In this document: in pieces, positions 52,236-60,471 of the stretch
How positions within the stretch are numbered: position 1 is the stretch's first letter
Layout: every line of letters begins with the position of its first letter
Assembly (NCBI GenBank): GCA_964628515.1
Contig: CAZVNZ010000006.1
Coordinates: 1-64,000 of the forward strand
DNA length: 64,000 bases
DNA from: CAZVNZ01 sp964628515
Lineage (GTDB): Bacteria; Bacillota; Clostridia; Christensenellales; Christensenellaceae
Direction of reading: 5' to 3'
Notes under the pieces: generated by a model
Told to the model about the DNA's origin: nothing
The model's database searches: none
Seen by the model: only the letters and a program-made list of their open reading frames with translations
Program-made: the position numbers and the translations under genes

Positions 52236-53174
52236 ATGAACATTTTATACATAGTAGTGCCTTGTTATAACGAGGAAGAGGTGCTTAGGGAAACTAACAA
52301 ACGTTTAACCCAAAAATTAACAAGTATGATGGAGAGCAACTTAATTTCCGAAGACAGCAAAATTATGTACGTAAACGACGGCTCTAAGGATAATACTTGG
52401 GATATAATAGAAGAACTTAGCGTTAGTAGCAAATATGTAAAAGGGGTAAAACTATCACGTAACAAGGGGCATCAAAATGCACTTTTTGCAGGGTTGATGA
52501 CGGCAAAAGATATGTGCGACGTTACAATTTCCATAGATGCGGATTTGCAGGATGATATAGAAGTATTAGACAAATTCGTAGAGCATTATAAAAATGGTTG
52601 CGACATTGTCTATGGCGTAAGAAGCAGTAGGCAGATGGACACCTTCTTTAAACGCAATACCGCCCAAGCCTTTTACAAAATACTTAAGTTTTTTGGTGTA
52701 GATGCGGTCTATAACCACGCAGATTATAGGCTTATGAGCAAAAGAGCCTTAGAAACACTAAGCGAGTACGGCGAGGTAAACTTGTTTTTACGGGGAATTG
52801 CCGTGCAATTAGGGTACAAAACTGCCACAGTGGAGTACGAAAGAAGCGAGCGCTTTGCAGGGGAGTCTAAATACCCTTTAAGCAAAATGATAAGCTTTGC
52901 CTACGACGGTATTACATCCTTCTCCATAAAGCCCATACGTATTATAACTGTAATAGGGCTTATAATATTTTTGGTAAGTTTAGTTATGCTAATATATTCT
53001 TTAGTGGTAAATGCTTTAGGAAACACCATAGCAGGCTGGACGAGCTTAGTAATGTCTATATGGATACTTGGAGGCTTACAACTTTTAGCCATAGGCATAA
53101 TAGGCGAATACGTGGGAAAAAGCTATATGGAAACAAAAAAAAGACCACGGTACATAATAGAAAAGATAATTTAA
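52236..53174 (+). CDS. GT2-family polyprenyl-phosphate glycosyltransferase
   Basis: This 312-residue dolichol-phosphate-mannose-synthase/GtrB-like enzyme transfers a sugar from a nucleotide sugar to a polyprenyl phosphate. Seen: VVPCYNEEEVL, VNDGSKDNTWDII, LSRNKGHQNALFAGL and ISIDADLQDDIEVL with the DxD, then YKTATVEYERSERFAGESKYPLSKMI. Two C-terminal TM segments follow (IITVIGLIIFLVSLVMLIYSLV and LGGLQLLAIGIIGEYVGKSY). It starts nine bases after the frameshifted transferase and most likely works with it. Confidence 0.92.
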   Translation: MNILYIVVPCYNEEEVLRETNKRLTQKLTSMMESNLISEDSKIMYVNDGSKDNTWDIIEELSVSSKYVKGVKLSRNKGHQNALFAGLMTAKDMCDVTISIDADLQDDIEVLDKFVEHYKNGCDIVYGVRSSRQMDTFFKRNTAQAFYKILKFFGVDAVYNHADYRLMSKRALETLSEYGEVNLFLRGIAVQLGYKTATVEYERSERFAGESKYPLSKMISFAYDGITSFSIKPIRIITVIGLIIFLVSLVMLIYSLVVNALGNTIAGWTSLVMSIWILGGLQLLAIGIIGEYVGKSYMETKKRPRYIIEKII

Positions 53175-53176
53175 TA

Positions 53177-53245
53177 TTGACACAAGCAAAAAATTGTGCT
53201 AAAATATCACAGTATCTAATATAAAGGCGTACAAAGCCTTTTTTT
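53177..53245 (+). promoter_or_regulatory. rpmG-secE promoter with an early hairpin
   Basis: TTGACA (53177-53182), 17 nt and TAAAAT (53200-53205) form the promoter. About 20 bases into the transcript AAGGC (53224-53228) pairs with GCCTT (53236-53240), followed by T7, an apparent attenuator. rpmG begins at 53283. Confidence 0.65.
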
Positions 53246-53282
53246 AGATTAAGTCTTTTTAAAACCAATACGGAGGATTAAA

Positions 53283-53432
53283 ATGCGTACTAAAATTACA
53301 CTGGCTTGCACAGAATGTAAGCAAAGAAACTACGATACCATGAAGAACAAAAAAAATACACCGGATAGAATAGAGCTTTCCAAATATTGCAGATTTTGCA
53401 AAAAGCATACACCGCATAAGGAAACCAAATAA
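53283..53432 (+). CDS. rpmG: 50S ribosomal protein L33
   Basis: This 49-residue ribosomal protein has both zinc-binding pairs intact, ACTECK (Cys9, Cys12) and YCRFCK (Cys36, Cys39), so it is the zinc-containing C+ form. SD CGGAGG precedes the ATG. It is followed by secE and nusG in the standard order. No tRNA-Trp lies between L33 and SecE, as it does in many Firmicutes. Confidence 0.95.
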   Translation: MRTKITLACTECKQRNYDTMKNKKNTPDRIELSKYCRFCKKHTPHKETK

Positions 53433-53446
53433 TTTAGGAGTATATT

Positions 53447-53719
53447 ATGGCGAAAACTAAGTTGCTTGGCAAAGATAAAGAAAGACAATTAGAAGAACAA
53501 AAAAAGATTGCCAAGAAAAAAAATAAAAAGCAAAAAAGAAGCCCAATACGGTTTTTTAAAGATGTTTGGGGAGAAATCAAAAAGGTTACATGGCCTACCA
53601 AACAGGACTTATTTAAAACCACTTTTGCGGTTATAGTTTTTATTGTGATTTTTACCGTAGTAGTTGGGCTTATGGATTTAGGTCTAAACACTGTTATGCG
53701 TGAATTTTTACTGTCTTAG
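53447..53719 (+). CDS. secE: Preprotein translocase subunit SecE
   Basis: This 90-residue single-span subunit of the SecYEG channel has a long Lys-rich cytosolic N-terminus, the amphipathic motif FFKDVWGEIKKVTWPTKQDLFKTT and one TM (FAVIVFIVIFTVVVGLMDL). The WPTKQ sequence is diagnostic. SD AGGAG precedes the ATG. It is inserted in the rpmG-secE-nusG-rplK-rplA order typical of bacteria. Confidence 0.95.
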   Translation: MAKTKLLGKDKERQLEEQKKIAKKKNKKQKRSPIRFFKDVWGEIKKVTWPTKQDLFKTTFAVIVFIVIFTVVVGLMDLGLNTVMREFLLS

Positions 53720-53727
53720 GAGCATAA

Positions 53728-54342
53728 ATGAGTATAGATAAGATAAATGATGCCAACATCTTAGATGAAAATGAAAATAAGCATCTTCCCACAGATGAAG
53801 AAGGCAAGTTTATAAAACAGGAAAAAACGGATAAACCTTACTGGTATGTTGTATACACATACTCCGGTTACGAAAACAAAGTTATGGACAATCTGCTAAA
53901 AACGGTGGATAACCATAATCTTAAAGATACCATTATAGACGTAAAAGTGCCAATGCAGGATTCTGTTGAGGTTAAAAACGGTAAAAAACGTCACGTATCC
54001 AAAAAAATGTTTCCCGGCTACGTAATGGTTAAAATGTTTTTAACGGACGATACCTGGTATGTAGTGAGAAATACAAGAGGAGTTACAGGCTTTGTAGGCC
54101 CAAGCAGTAAGCCAATACCCCTATCCGACGCAGAAGTGCGCTCTATGGGTATAGAAAACGTACGTATTTCCTTAGATATAGAAGTAAACGACAACGTAAT
54201 CGTAACTTCCGGCCCACTGGAAAGCTTTGTTGGCATAATAGAAGAAGTAAATACAGAGCGTCAAAAGGTAAAAGTGCTTGTATCTATGTTTGGCAGAGAT
54301 ACGAGTGTGGAGCTGGATTTCGTACAAATAAAGAAGATTTAA
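53728..54342 (+). CDS. nusG: Transcription termination/antitermination protein NusG
   Basis: This 204-residue NusG has the NGN domain (WYVVYTYSGYENKVMDNLL to MFPGYVMVKMFLTDDTWYVVRNTRGVTGFVG), a linker, and the KOW domain (VIVTSGPLESFVGIIEEVNTERQKVKVLVSMFGRDTSVELDF). It binds RNA polymerase beta' and affects elongation and pausing. The first 35 residues form an acidic extension before the NGN, longer than in E. coli. It starts eight bases after secE. Confidence 0.96.
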   Translation: MSIDKINDANILDENENKHLPTDEEGKFIKQEKTDKPYWYVVYTYSGYENKVMDNLLKTVDNHNLKDTIIDVKVPMQDSVEVKNGKKRHVSKKMFPGYVMVKMFLTDDTWYVVRNTRGVTGFVGPSSKPIPLSDAEVRSMGIENVRISLDIEVNDNVIVTSGPLESFVGIIEEVNTERQKVKVLVSMFGRDTSVELDFVQIKKI

Positions 54343-54487
54343 CAATTTTTATGTAAGTAAGGGTTTGCATATCGCACATAAATTTAAGTGCAAAAGGCAA
54401 GCCGATTATATATAAAATGTTTTCCGGTGGGAGAGAAATTAATTTTCTCATCTGAACCACATCACATAAATTGGAGGATAACAAACA
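54343..54487 (+). promoter_or_regulatory. rplK leader with an L1-type autoregulatory RNA site
   Basis: GTGG-GAGA (54427-54434) pairs with TCTC (54446-54449) and CCAC (54457-54460), leaving the asymmetric loop ATCTGAA (54450-54456). This is the GUGGGA.../...GAA-CC shape of known L1 mRNA sites that mimic the L1 site on 23S rRNA. Upstream, GGTTTGC/GCAAGCC (54362-54368, 54397-54403) encloses a smaller GCAC/GTGC stem (54374-54377, 54388-54391). L1 protein from the second gene would bind here and repress rplK-rplA translation. Confidence 0.65.
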
Positions 54488-54913
54488 ATGGCAAAAAAAA
54501 TTACGGGGTATATTAAATTGCAAATACCCGCAGGAAAGGCAACACCTGCACCGCCCGTTGGGCCCGCATTAGGTCAACACGGCGTAAACATTATGGAGTT
54601 TTGTAAAAGCTATAACGAAAAAACGGCATCTCAAGCCGGTCTTGTTATACCTGTTGTAATAACAGTATATGCAGACCGTTCCTTTAGCTTTATTACAAAA
54701 ACACCTCCGGCAGCTGTGCTTATTAAAAAAGCACTTAAAATCGAAAAAGGCTCCGGAATACCAAACAGAACAAAAGTAGGTAAAATTACCAAAGCGCAAT
54801 TACAAGAAATAGCAGAGCTTAAAAAGCCGGACTTAAATGCGGCATCAACCGAGGCTGCTATGACGATGATAGCCGGTACTGCAAGAAGTATGGGCGTAGA
54901 AGTGGAGGGTTGA
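54488..54913 (+). CDS. rplK: 50S ribosomal protein L11
   Basis: This 141-residue L11 has a canonical N-terminus (ITGYIKLQIPAGKATPAPPVGPALGQHGVNIMEFCK) and C-terminal RNA-binding domain (LKKPDLNAASTEAAMTMIAGTARSMG). It binds the GTPase-associated centre of 23S rRNA. SD TTGGAGGA precedes the ATG, and the L1-type leader lies upstream. Its stop is two bases before the rplA ATG, so translation is coupled. Confidence 0.97.
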   Translation: MAKKITGYIKLQIPAGKATPAPPVGPALGQHGVNIMEFCKSYNEKTASQAGLVIPVVITVYADRSFSFITKTPPAAVLIKKALKIEKGSGIPNRTKVGKITKAQLQEIAELKKPDLNAASTEAAMTMIAGTARSMGVEVEG

Positions 54914-54915
54914 AG

Positions 54916-55608
54916 ATGAAAAGAGGCAAGAAATATTCAGATAGCGTTAAAACATATAACAAACTTACCTTATTTGACCCGGAAGAAGCTATAAAAATCT
55001 GTCTTGAAACAGCAAAAGCAAACTTCGACGAAACAATAGAATTATCTGTAAAATTAGGTGTAGACCCTCGCCATGCAGACCAACAGGTTAGAGGTGCGGT
55101 GGTACTTCCTCACGGTACAGGCAAAACCGTACGTGTGTTGGTGCTGACAAAAGGGGATAAAGCCAAAGAAGCACAAGAGGCAGGAGCGGACTTTGTAGGC
55201 GCAGAAGAGCTTGTGGAAAAAATCCAAAAGGAAAGTTGGTTTGATTACGATGTAATCGTAGCAACTCCCGATATGATGGGCATTATAGGTAAAATCGGTA
55301 AAATTTTAGGGCCAAAAGGCTTAATGCCAAACCCAAAATCCGGCACGGTTACAATGGATATTGCAAAAGCAATTACAGAAATTAAAGCCGGTAAGGTGGA
55401 ATACAGACTGGATAAAACAGCAATAATCCACGTACCCATTGGCAAAAAGAGCTTTGAAACAGAAAAAATCGCACAAAACCTTAAAGCATTAATGGAAGCG
55501 GTTATTAAAGCAAAACCATCGGCTGCAAAAGGCACATACTTAAAGAGTGTGGTTATTGCATCCACCATGGGCCCCGGGGTAAAAATCAACCCCATGAGAT
55601 TTATCTAA
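54916..55608 (+). CDS. rplA: 50S ribosomal protein L1
   Basis: This 230-residue L1 is taken from ATG 54916, which has GGAGG seven bases upstream. TTG 54910 is in frame, but the SD would be too close to it. Conserved: KRGKKYSDSVKTYNKLTLFDPEEAIKICLETA, ILGPKGLMPNPKSGTVT and VVIASTMGPGVKINP. It binds the L1 stalk of 23S rRNA and probably represses its own operon through the leader. The usual rplJ-rplL-rpoB genes do not follow; a lipoprotein gene does. Confidence 0.97.
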   Translation: MKRGKKYSDSVKTYNKLTLFDPEEAIKICLETAKANFDETIELSVKLGVDPRHADQQVRGAVVLPHGTGKTVRVLVLTKGDKAKEAQEAGADFVGAEELVEKIQKESWFDYDVIVATPDMMGIIGKIGKILGPKGLMPNPKSGTVTMDIAKAITEIKAGKVEYRLDKTAIIHVPIGKKSFETEKIAQNLKALMEAVIKAKPSAAKGTYLKSVVIASTMGPGVKINPMRFI

Positions 55609-55662
55609 ATTTTATTTAATAAATCTAAAAAGCTAATTTACTTAACGGAGTATAATATATAA

Positions 55663-56145
55663 ATGAAAAGAAAAGTATTTCTTACCATCGTCATTATTAT
55701 CGCCGCCGCAATAATTTTCTGCGGTTGTGGCGGTCCTGCGGCGATTGTAAAACCCAATCCGGCCGGCGCTCTCTTTAAGGTAGAGGGTAGCTGTAGTGCA
55801 GAATTAAGTGAAGATAAAACAGTGTTGGAGGTTTACGGCACTACAAATCTAATGGACGGCACCAACGGGGTTATTTCCGTAATAGACCCAAACGGTACAA
55901 CCATAGAGAAAGTAAACGTACAAAAGCAGGGTGATAACTTAAAGCACACATTTAATGTTGCGCCAAGTTGGCCTAAAGACGTGTACGCCTTTGTAACCTT
56001 CGATACACAGCAAGGAGACCAACAAAGCTCTGTTGTAAAGGAAACTTATGGCGTCAAGTTTGAAAATCTGGAAGGTGAAGATATAATCTGGAACCAAAAG
56101 GGTGTAATAGCTTGTTTTCAAAGTGAATTAGTTGCAATAAAGTAA
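55663..56145 (+). CDS. Lipoprotein of unknown function
   Basis: This 160-residue protein has a lipoprotein signal peptide (VFLTIVIIIAAAIIFCGCGG, lipobox near residue 20-22) and a compact beta-rich domain (VEGSCSAELSEDKTVLEVYGTTNLMDGTNGVISVIDPNG). No family was recognised; the fold may be Ig-like. It sits where rplJ would be expected and is set off by its own TATAAT-like sequence (about 55650) and a terminator after it, so it is not part of the ribosomal operon. SD CGGAG. Confidence 0.75.
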   Translation: MKRKVFLTIVIIIAAAIIFCGCGGPAAIVKPNPAGALFKVEGSCSAELSEDKTVLEVYGTTNLMDGTNGVISVIDPNGTTIEKVNVQKQGDNLKHTFNVAPSWPKDVYAFVTFDTQQGDQQSSVVKETYGVKFENLEGEDIIWNQKGVIACFQSELVAIK

Positions 56146-56161
56146 AATATCAAGTAATAAG

Positions 56162-56196
56162 TGCTTCTTGACTGTAAAGTTAAGGAGCATTTTTTA
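56162..56196 (+). terminator. Terminator after the lipoprotein gene
   Basis: TGCTTCTT (56162-56169) and AAGGAGCA (56182-56189), a stem with one G-T pair, followed by T6. Confidence 0.8.
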
Positions 56197-56216
56197 ATTT
56201 AAAGGAGGAAAAAATA

Positions 56217-56771
56217 ATGAACGATCAAATTAGGGAAATTGCGGGAAGAATTAGTGCTCTTAGAGAAATTGAAGAGGTATCCATTGAAGAAATGGCAAAA
56301 CTTACGGAAAAAACGGTGGAGGAATACAAAGACTACGAGGCAGGCAAAACAGATTTTTCCTTTAGCTTTCTGTTTACCGTTGCAAACCGCTTAAATGTGG
56401 ATATTACAGATATTTTAACGGGAGACGGCGCAAAACTGAAAACATTCTCCGTAGTAAAAAAAGGGGAAGGCTTAAAGATGGAGCGCAGAAAGGAATATAA
56501 ATATCAGCATTTGGCACCCATTTTTAAAAACAGGCAGATGGAGCCTTTCTTAGTTACGGTAGAGCCAAAAGATGTAATGTCCGTTAAAAAGCATTCTCAT
56601 GAAGGTCAAGAAATTAACTACGTAACAAAGGGTAGCATGACAATGTATATTAACAACTCGGAAGTAACATTAAGCGAGGGAGATTTAGTTTATTTTGATG
56701 CAACCGCTCCCCATGCCATGAAGGCGCTAAACAACGAGCAATGTCAATTTTTGGCAATAATAACAAAGTGA
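56217..56771 (+). CDS. XRE-family regulator with C-terminal cupin
   Basis: This 184-residue protein has an N-terminal XRE HTH (RISALREIEEVSIEEMAKLTEKTVEEYKDYEAGKTDFS) and a C-terminal cupin domain with metal or ligand residues in VKKHSHEGQEINYVTKGSMTMYINN and LVYFDATAPHAMKAL. Such regulators control nearby metabolic genes by sensing a small molecule in the cupin. The next gene, an acyl-CoA synthetase, begins 11 bases later, and this pairing recurs in Clostridia. SD AAAGGAGG. Confidence 0.9.
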   Translation: MNDQIREIAGRISALREIEEVSIEEMAKLTEKTVEEYKDYEAGKTDFSFSFLFTVANRLNVDITDILTGDGAKLKTFSVVKKGEGLKMERRKEYKYQHLAPIFKNRQMEPFLVTVEPKDVMSVKKHSHEGQEINYVTKGSMTMYINNSEVTLSEGDLVYFDATAPHAMKALNNEQCQFLAIITK

Positions 56772-56782
56772 GGGAAAAACAT

Positions 56783-58441
56783 ATGCTAATGTACGAAAAA
56801 TATACGACAACAGATTTTAACAGTTATGAGGAGTTTTCAAAAAATTTCGCATATAAAATACCGCAAAATTTTAATTTTGCCTTTGATGTGGTAGACGAGC
56901 TTGCCCATACAAAGCCTGATAAATTAGCGCTTTTATGGACAAACGACGAGGACGAGGTTAGGGAGTTTTCTTTTAAAGATATTATGGAAAAATCCAACCA
57001 AGCAGCCAACTTTTTTGTTAAAAACGGCATCACTAAAGGAGATAAAGTAATGCTAATACTAAAAAGGCATTACGAGTTTTGGTTTTGCATAATAGCCCTT
57101 CACAAAATTGGTGCGGTTACCATACCTGCTACCAATTTGCTCACAAAAAAAGACCTTGTGTACAGAAACAACGCCGCAGACGTTAAGATGATAGTTTGCA
57201 CAAAAGACGGCGACATTAAAGACCACGTAATAGACTCTCTAAAGGATTCCCCAACGGTAAAAAGTGTCGCGCTTGTACGGGAAAAAAGAAAGGGTTTTGT
57301 AGATTTTACAGAGGAGATGGAGGCTTGCAGTAAAGAGTTTGCCCGTCCAACAGGCAAAGACGCAACCACAAACGAGGATATTATGCTTTTGTACTTTACA
57401 TCAGGCACTACGGGCATGCCTAAAATGGTTGCTCATAATTTCTTGTATCCATTAGGACATATAGTTACGGCGGTTTACTGGCATAAAGCCACAGATAACG
57501 GTATTCACCTTACAATAGCGGATACCGGCTGGGCAAAAAGTGCATGGGGTAAGCTATATGGGCAATGGCTGGCGGAAACCTGCGTATTTGTGTACGATAT
57601 GGAAAAATTCGTACCCGATTTACTCCTAAATAAAATAAGCAAGCACAAAATAACCACACTTTGCGCACCTCCAACCATATACAGATACCTAATTAAAGAG
57701 GATTTAACCAAGTACGATTTATCCGCTTTAAAATACGCATCCATTGCAGGAGAGCCTCTAAACCCGGAGGTTTACTATCAATTTTTAAATGCGACAGGGC
57801 TTAAACTAAAGGAAATATACGGACAAACAGAAACCATGCTTACAGTAGGCAATTTTGTGTGGATGGAACCAAAACCGGGTTCTATGGGCAAACCCAACCC
57901 TACCTACGAAATAGATTTAATAGATGAAAACGGAAAATCTTGCGATGCAGGGCAAACGGGGGAAATAATAATCCGCACAGACAAAGGAGTGCCCATAGGT
58001 ATGTTTTTAGGGTACTACAAAGACGAAGAACGCACAAAAAACACATGGAGCAACGGCATTTACAAAACGGGAGACGTTGCCTGGAGAGATGAGGACGGCT
58101 ACTACTGGTACGTAGGACGTGCGGACGACGTTATAAAATCATCGGGCTACAGAATAGGGCCTTTTGAGGTAGAAAGTGTGTTAATGGAGCATCCGGCGGT
58201 ACTGGAAACGGCAATAACGGGTGTGCCCCACGAAATAAGAGGGCAGATAGTAAAAGCCACCATAGTGCTAAGTAAGGGGTACGAGCCCACAGAGGAGCTA
58301 AAAAAGGAGTTGCAAGACTTTGTTAAGAAAAACACCGCTCCCTATAAATACCCAAGAATTATAGAATTTGTAACAGATTTACCCAAAACCATAAGCGGAA
58401 AAATTCGCAGAGTGGAAATAAGAGGGGAAAAAGACAAATAA
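56783..58441 (+). CDS. AMP-dependent acyl-CoA synthetase
   Basis: This 552-residue ANL enzyme activates a short or medium acid to its CoA thioester through an acyl-AMP. The start is ATG 56783 (AGGG upstream); an upstream frame from 56741 overlaps the previous gene and has no SD. Conserved: YFTSGTTGMPKMVAHNF (P-loop), IYGQTETMLTVGN, YKTGDVAWRDEDGYYWYVGRADDVIKSSGYRIGPFEVE and PKTISGKIRRVEIRG with the catalytic Lys. It resembles ACSM/medium-chain and 2-acyl types. Substrate undetermined. Confidence 0.9.
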   Translation: MLMYEKYTTTDFNSYEEFSKNFAYKIPQNFNFAFDVVDELAHTKPDKLALLWTNDEDEVREFSFKDIMEKSNQAANFFVKNGITKGDKVMLILKRHYEFWFCIIALHKIGAVTIPATNLLTKKDLVYRNNAADVKMIVCTKDGDIKDHVIDSLKDSPTVKSVALVREKRKGFVDFTEEMEACSKEFARPTGKDATTNEDIMLLYFTSGTTGMPKMVAHNFLYPLGHIVTAVYWHKATDNGIHLTIADTGWAKSAWGKLYGQWLAETCVFVYDMEKFVPDLLLNKISKHKITTLCAPPTIYRYLIKEDLTKYDLSALKYASIAGEPLNPEVYYQFLNATGLKLKEIYGQTETMLTVGNFVWMEPKPGSMGKPNPTYEIDLIDENGKSCDAGQTGEIIIRTDKGVPIGMFLGYYKDEERTKNTWSNGIYKTGDVAWRDEDGYYWYVGRADDVIKSSGYRIGPFEVESVLMEHPAVLETAITGVPHEIRGQIVKATIVLSKGYEPTEELKKELQDFVKKNTAPYKYPRIIEFVTDLPKTISGKIRRVEIRGEKDK

Positions 58442-58456
58442 TTTTAAAAAATGTTT

Positions 58457-58488
58457 AAAAATGAGGTAGAAAACACTACCTCATTTTT
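58457..58488. terminator. Strong terminator after the acyl-CoA synthetase gene
   Basis: AAAAATGAGGTAG (58457-58469) and CTACCTCATTTTT (58476-58488) are a perfect 13-bp stem with a 6-nt loop. Confidence 0.9.
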
Positions 58489-58537
58489 ACCTTTTTGTGG
58501 TATAATATAATGTGATTTTGTATGAGGAAGTATATAT

Positions 58538-59275
58538 ATGAATAACAGTATTGGCAGGTTTAAAAAAATAGCAGGCAGTATGGCGGCACTTTGTGTGGTT
58601 TATATGTTCACCTTTATATTTTCTCTTGCTTATTATTCCTATGCGGAAGTTTTGGCGCTAAACACTACTACGGCAATTTCTTTGTTTAATTCCTTAGGGG
58701 GATTGGGCGTTGTATTAATGCTTGCACTTATAATTGTAATTTACACCGCAAGCAAAAAAAAGCAGGGTATAGTAAAAGGCTTGTTTTGGGCAATACTTTT
58801 AGTAACCGCCGCAAATAGCCTGCCCTTTTTTAGCAACATTGCAAACTTTATTATGGCAGATTTCTTTACGGTAGTGCAATTTTCTCAAATGTACATAAGT
58901 ACCTTAATGCTTTGCGCTGTGCTTATTGCTTTAATTAATGAGTGGCACCTGCCAAACAAACGCATTACCAAAAAAATTGCATTTGTAGGCATAATAATAA
59001 GCCTAATTTCTATTGTGATATTTTTCGCAGACTCAAAAAAATATGTACCCGAAACAAATTTGGGCGATATTATGCTTAATGCAACCTACTTAATATATTA
59101 TGTGCTGATTGCTCTTATTTGCTTAGCAGTACACTTTATAGCAAAAAGCGAGGCTAATTTTACTGCCATCATCACCCAAAAAATAGAAGAAGGCAACAAA
59201 AACGAGACAAAACTAAGCAAAGAAGCAACACAAGAAACCAGGGAAAACAAGGAAGAAAAAGGAGAAAATGTGTGA
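58538..59275 (+). CDS. Polytopic membrane protein of unknown function
   Basis: This 245-residue protein has about six TM segments (for example LCVVYMFTFIFSLAYYSYA, GLGVVLMLALIIVIYTA, FVGIIISLISIVIFFADS and LIYYVLIALICLAVHFIA) and a charged Glu/Lys-rich C-terminal tail of about 40 residues on the cytosolic side. No family was recognised. It is the first gene of a run with yjbQ, plsC and galU, overlapping yjbQ by four bases. This suggests an envelope role, but the sequence alone does not show it. Confidence 0.75.
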   Translation: MNNSIGRFKKIAGSMAALCVVYMFTFIFSLAYYSYAEVLALNTTTAISLFNSLGGLGVVLMLALIIVIYTASKKKQGIVKGLFWAILLVTAANSLPFFSNIANFIMADFFTVVQFSQMYISTLMLCAVLIALINEWHLPNKRITKKIAFVGIIISLISIVIFFADSKKYVPETNLGDIMLNATYLIYYVLIALICLAVHFIAKSEANFTAIITQKIEEGNKNETKLSKEATQETRENKEEKGENV

Positions 59276-59688
59276 AAAGTTACAGAGAAGTTTTAGAGCT
59301 TAAAATAGAAAAAAGACGTCAGTTTGTAAATATTACCCCAAAGGTAAACTCCGCCCTTGCAAAAAGCGGTATTAAAGAGGGGCTTTGCCTTGTAAACGCA
59401 ATGCACATTACGGCAAGTGTGTTTATTAACGACGATGAAAGCGGTCTGCACAGCGATTTTGAGAGATGGTTAGAAGGCATAGCGCCGGAAAAACCCTACG
59501 ATATGTACGCCCATAACGGCTACGAGGATAATGCGGATGCTCATTTAAAACGCACAATAATGGGCAGAGAGGTTGTAGTTGCGGTTACAGACGGCAGGCT
59601 GGATTTTGGCCCGTGGGAGCAAATTTTCTACGGCGAGTTTGACGGCAAGCGCAACAAAAAACTAATGATTAAAATTATTGGAGAATAA
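59272..59688 (+). CDS. yjbQ: YjbQ family (UPF0047) protein
   Basis: This 138-residue protein of the YjbQ family has HITASVFINDDESGLHSDFERWLEGIAP and the C-terminal GRLDFGPWEQIFYGEFDGKRNKKLMIKIIGE, as well as the metal-binding AHNGYEDNADAHLKRTIMG segment. Members have weak thiamine-phosphate-synthase activity, but the physiological role is not settled. GTG at 59272 is taken as start because GGAG lies nine bases upstream and the overlap (GTGA) couples it to the preceding gene. Confidence 0.9.
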   Translation: MKSYREVLELKIEKRRQFVNITPKVNSALAKSGIKEGLCLVNAMHITASVFINDDESGLHSDFERWLEGIAPEKPYDMYAHNGYEDNADAHLKRTIMGREVVVAVTDGRLDFGPWEQIFYGEFDGKRNKKLMIKIIGE

Positions 59689-59698
59689 GTGCCTAAAA

Positions 59699-60460
59699 AT
59701 GCTTCATAAAGAAAGAGACCCACACAGACGTAAAGGACCGGCAGAACGTATGTGGGCTCCTATAAAAATAAAGTTTACGGATAACTATAAATATGTTGCG
59801 GATCAGCATAATTTCGGTTACGTGTTTTTATATTATTTTTCCTTTATTGTGGGAATGCCCTTTGTTTATTTATTTGCATTTATTAAATGGGGTTTTAGAG
59901 TAATAGACGGAAAAAATGTGCGGTTACTAAACAAAAAATCGGCAATAACTGTGGCAAACCACGTACATAATATAGATTCCTTTATGCTAACTAAGGCGTT
60001 TTACCTAAACAGCCCCTATGTAATTGCACTTAAACATAATTTTGAGGCGGTGGTGGTGGGTGGACTTGTCCGTATTTTAAGGGGTATTCCCCTGCCTACG
60101 GATATTCAAAATTTTAGGTTTTTTTCCGCTTCAATTAATGATTTACTAAACAAAAAAAACAAACGAGTGCACTTTTATCCGGAAGGGGAAATTAAGCCCT
60201 TTTGCACCGAGCTTAGAAGGTTTCAGTCGGGGGCGTTTCACTTTGCAATTAAAAACAATGTGCCTATACTGCCCTTGGTTTTTGTGTTTCCCAAAGAATA
60301 TAAAATACGCTTAATAGTGGGAAAACCTGTATATATAGAGGATATTGCGGAGGCAAAAGGATTAAGCGAGCCTAAGCAGGTTTCCTTGTATGCAAAACAC
60401 GTCAAAAATATAATGCAAAATATGATGGACGATTTTTACAGTAAAAACAATAAGAAATAA
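59699..60460 (+). CDS. plsC: PlsC-family 1-acylglycerol-phosphate acyltransferase
   Basis: This 253-residue membrane enzyme is taken from ATG 59699; the in-frame TTG 59678 has no SD. It has a TM segment (FGYVFLYYFSFIVGMPFVYLFAFIKWG) and the acyltransferase motifs: HVHNID (HX4D), GGLVRILRGIPLPTD, FYPEGEIKPFCTELRRFQSGAF and PLVFVFPK. It acylates lysophosphatidate to phosphatidate. The sequence is divergent from classical PlsC, so another lipid acyltransferase role is possible. Confidence 0.85.
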   Translation: MLHKERDPHRRKGPAERMWAPIKIKFTDNYKYVADQHNFGYVFLYYFSFIVGMPFVYLFAFIKWGFRVIDGKNVRLLNKKSAITVANHVHNIDSFMLTKAFYLNSPYVIALKHNFEAVVVGGLVRILRGIPLPTDIQNFRFFSASINDLLNKKNKRVHFYPEGEIKPFCTELRRFQSGAFHFAIKNNVPILPLVFVFPKEYKIRLIVGKPVYIEDIAEAKGLSEPKQVSLYAKHVKNIMQNMMDDFYSKNNKK

Positions 60461-60471
60461 GAGGAGTATTT

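Noticed and set aside
54910..54915. TTG start for rplA
   Set aside because: The SD lies too close to the TTG; the ATG at 54916 has the correct spacing and gives the usual L1 N-terminus.
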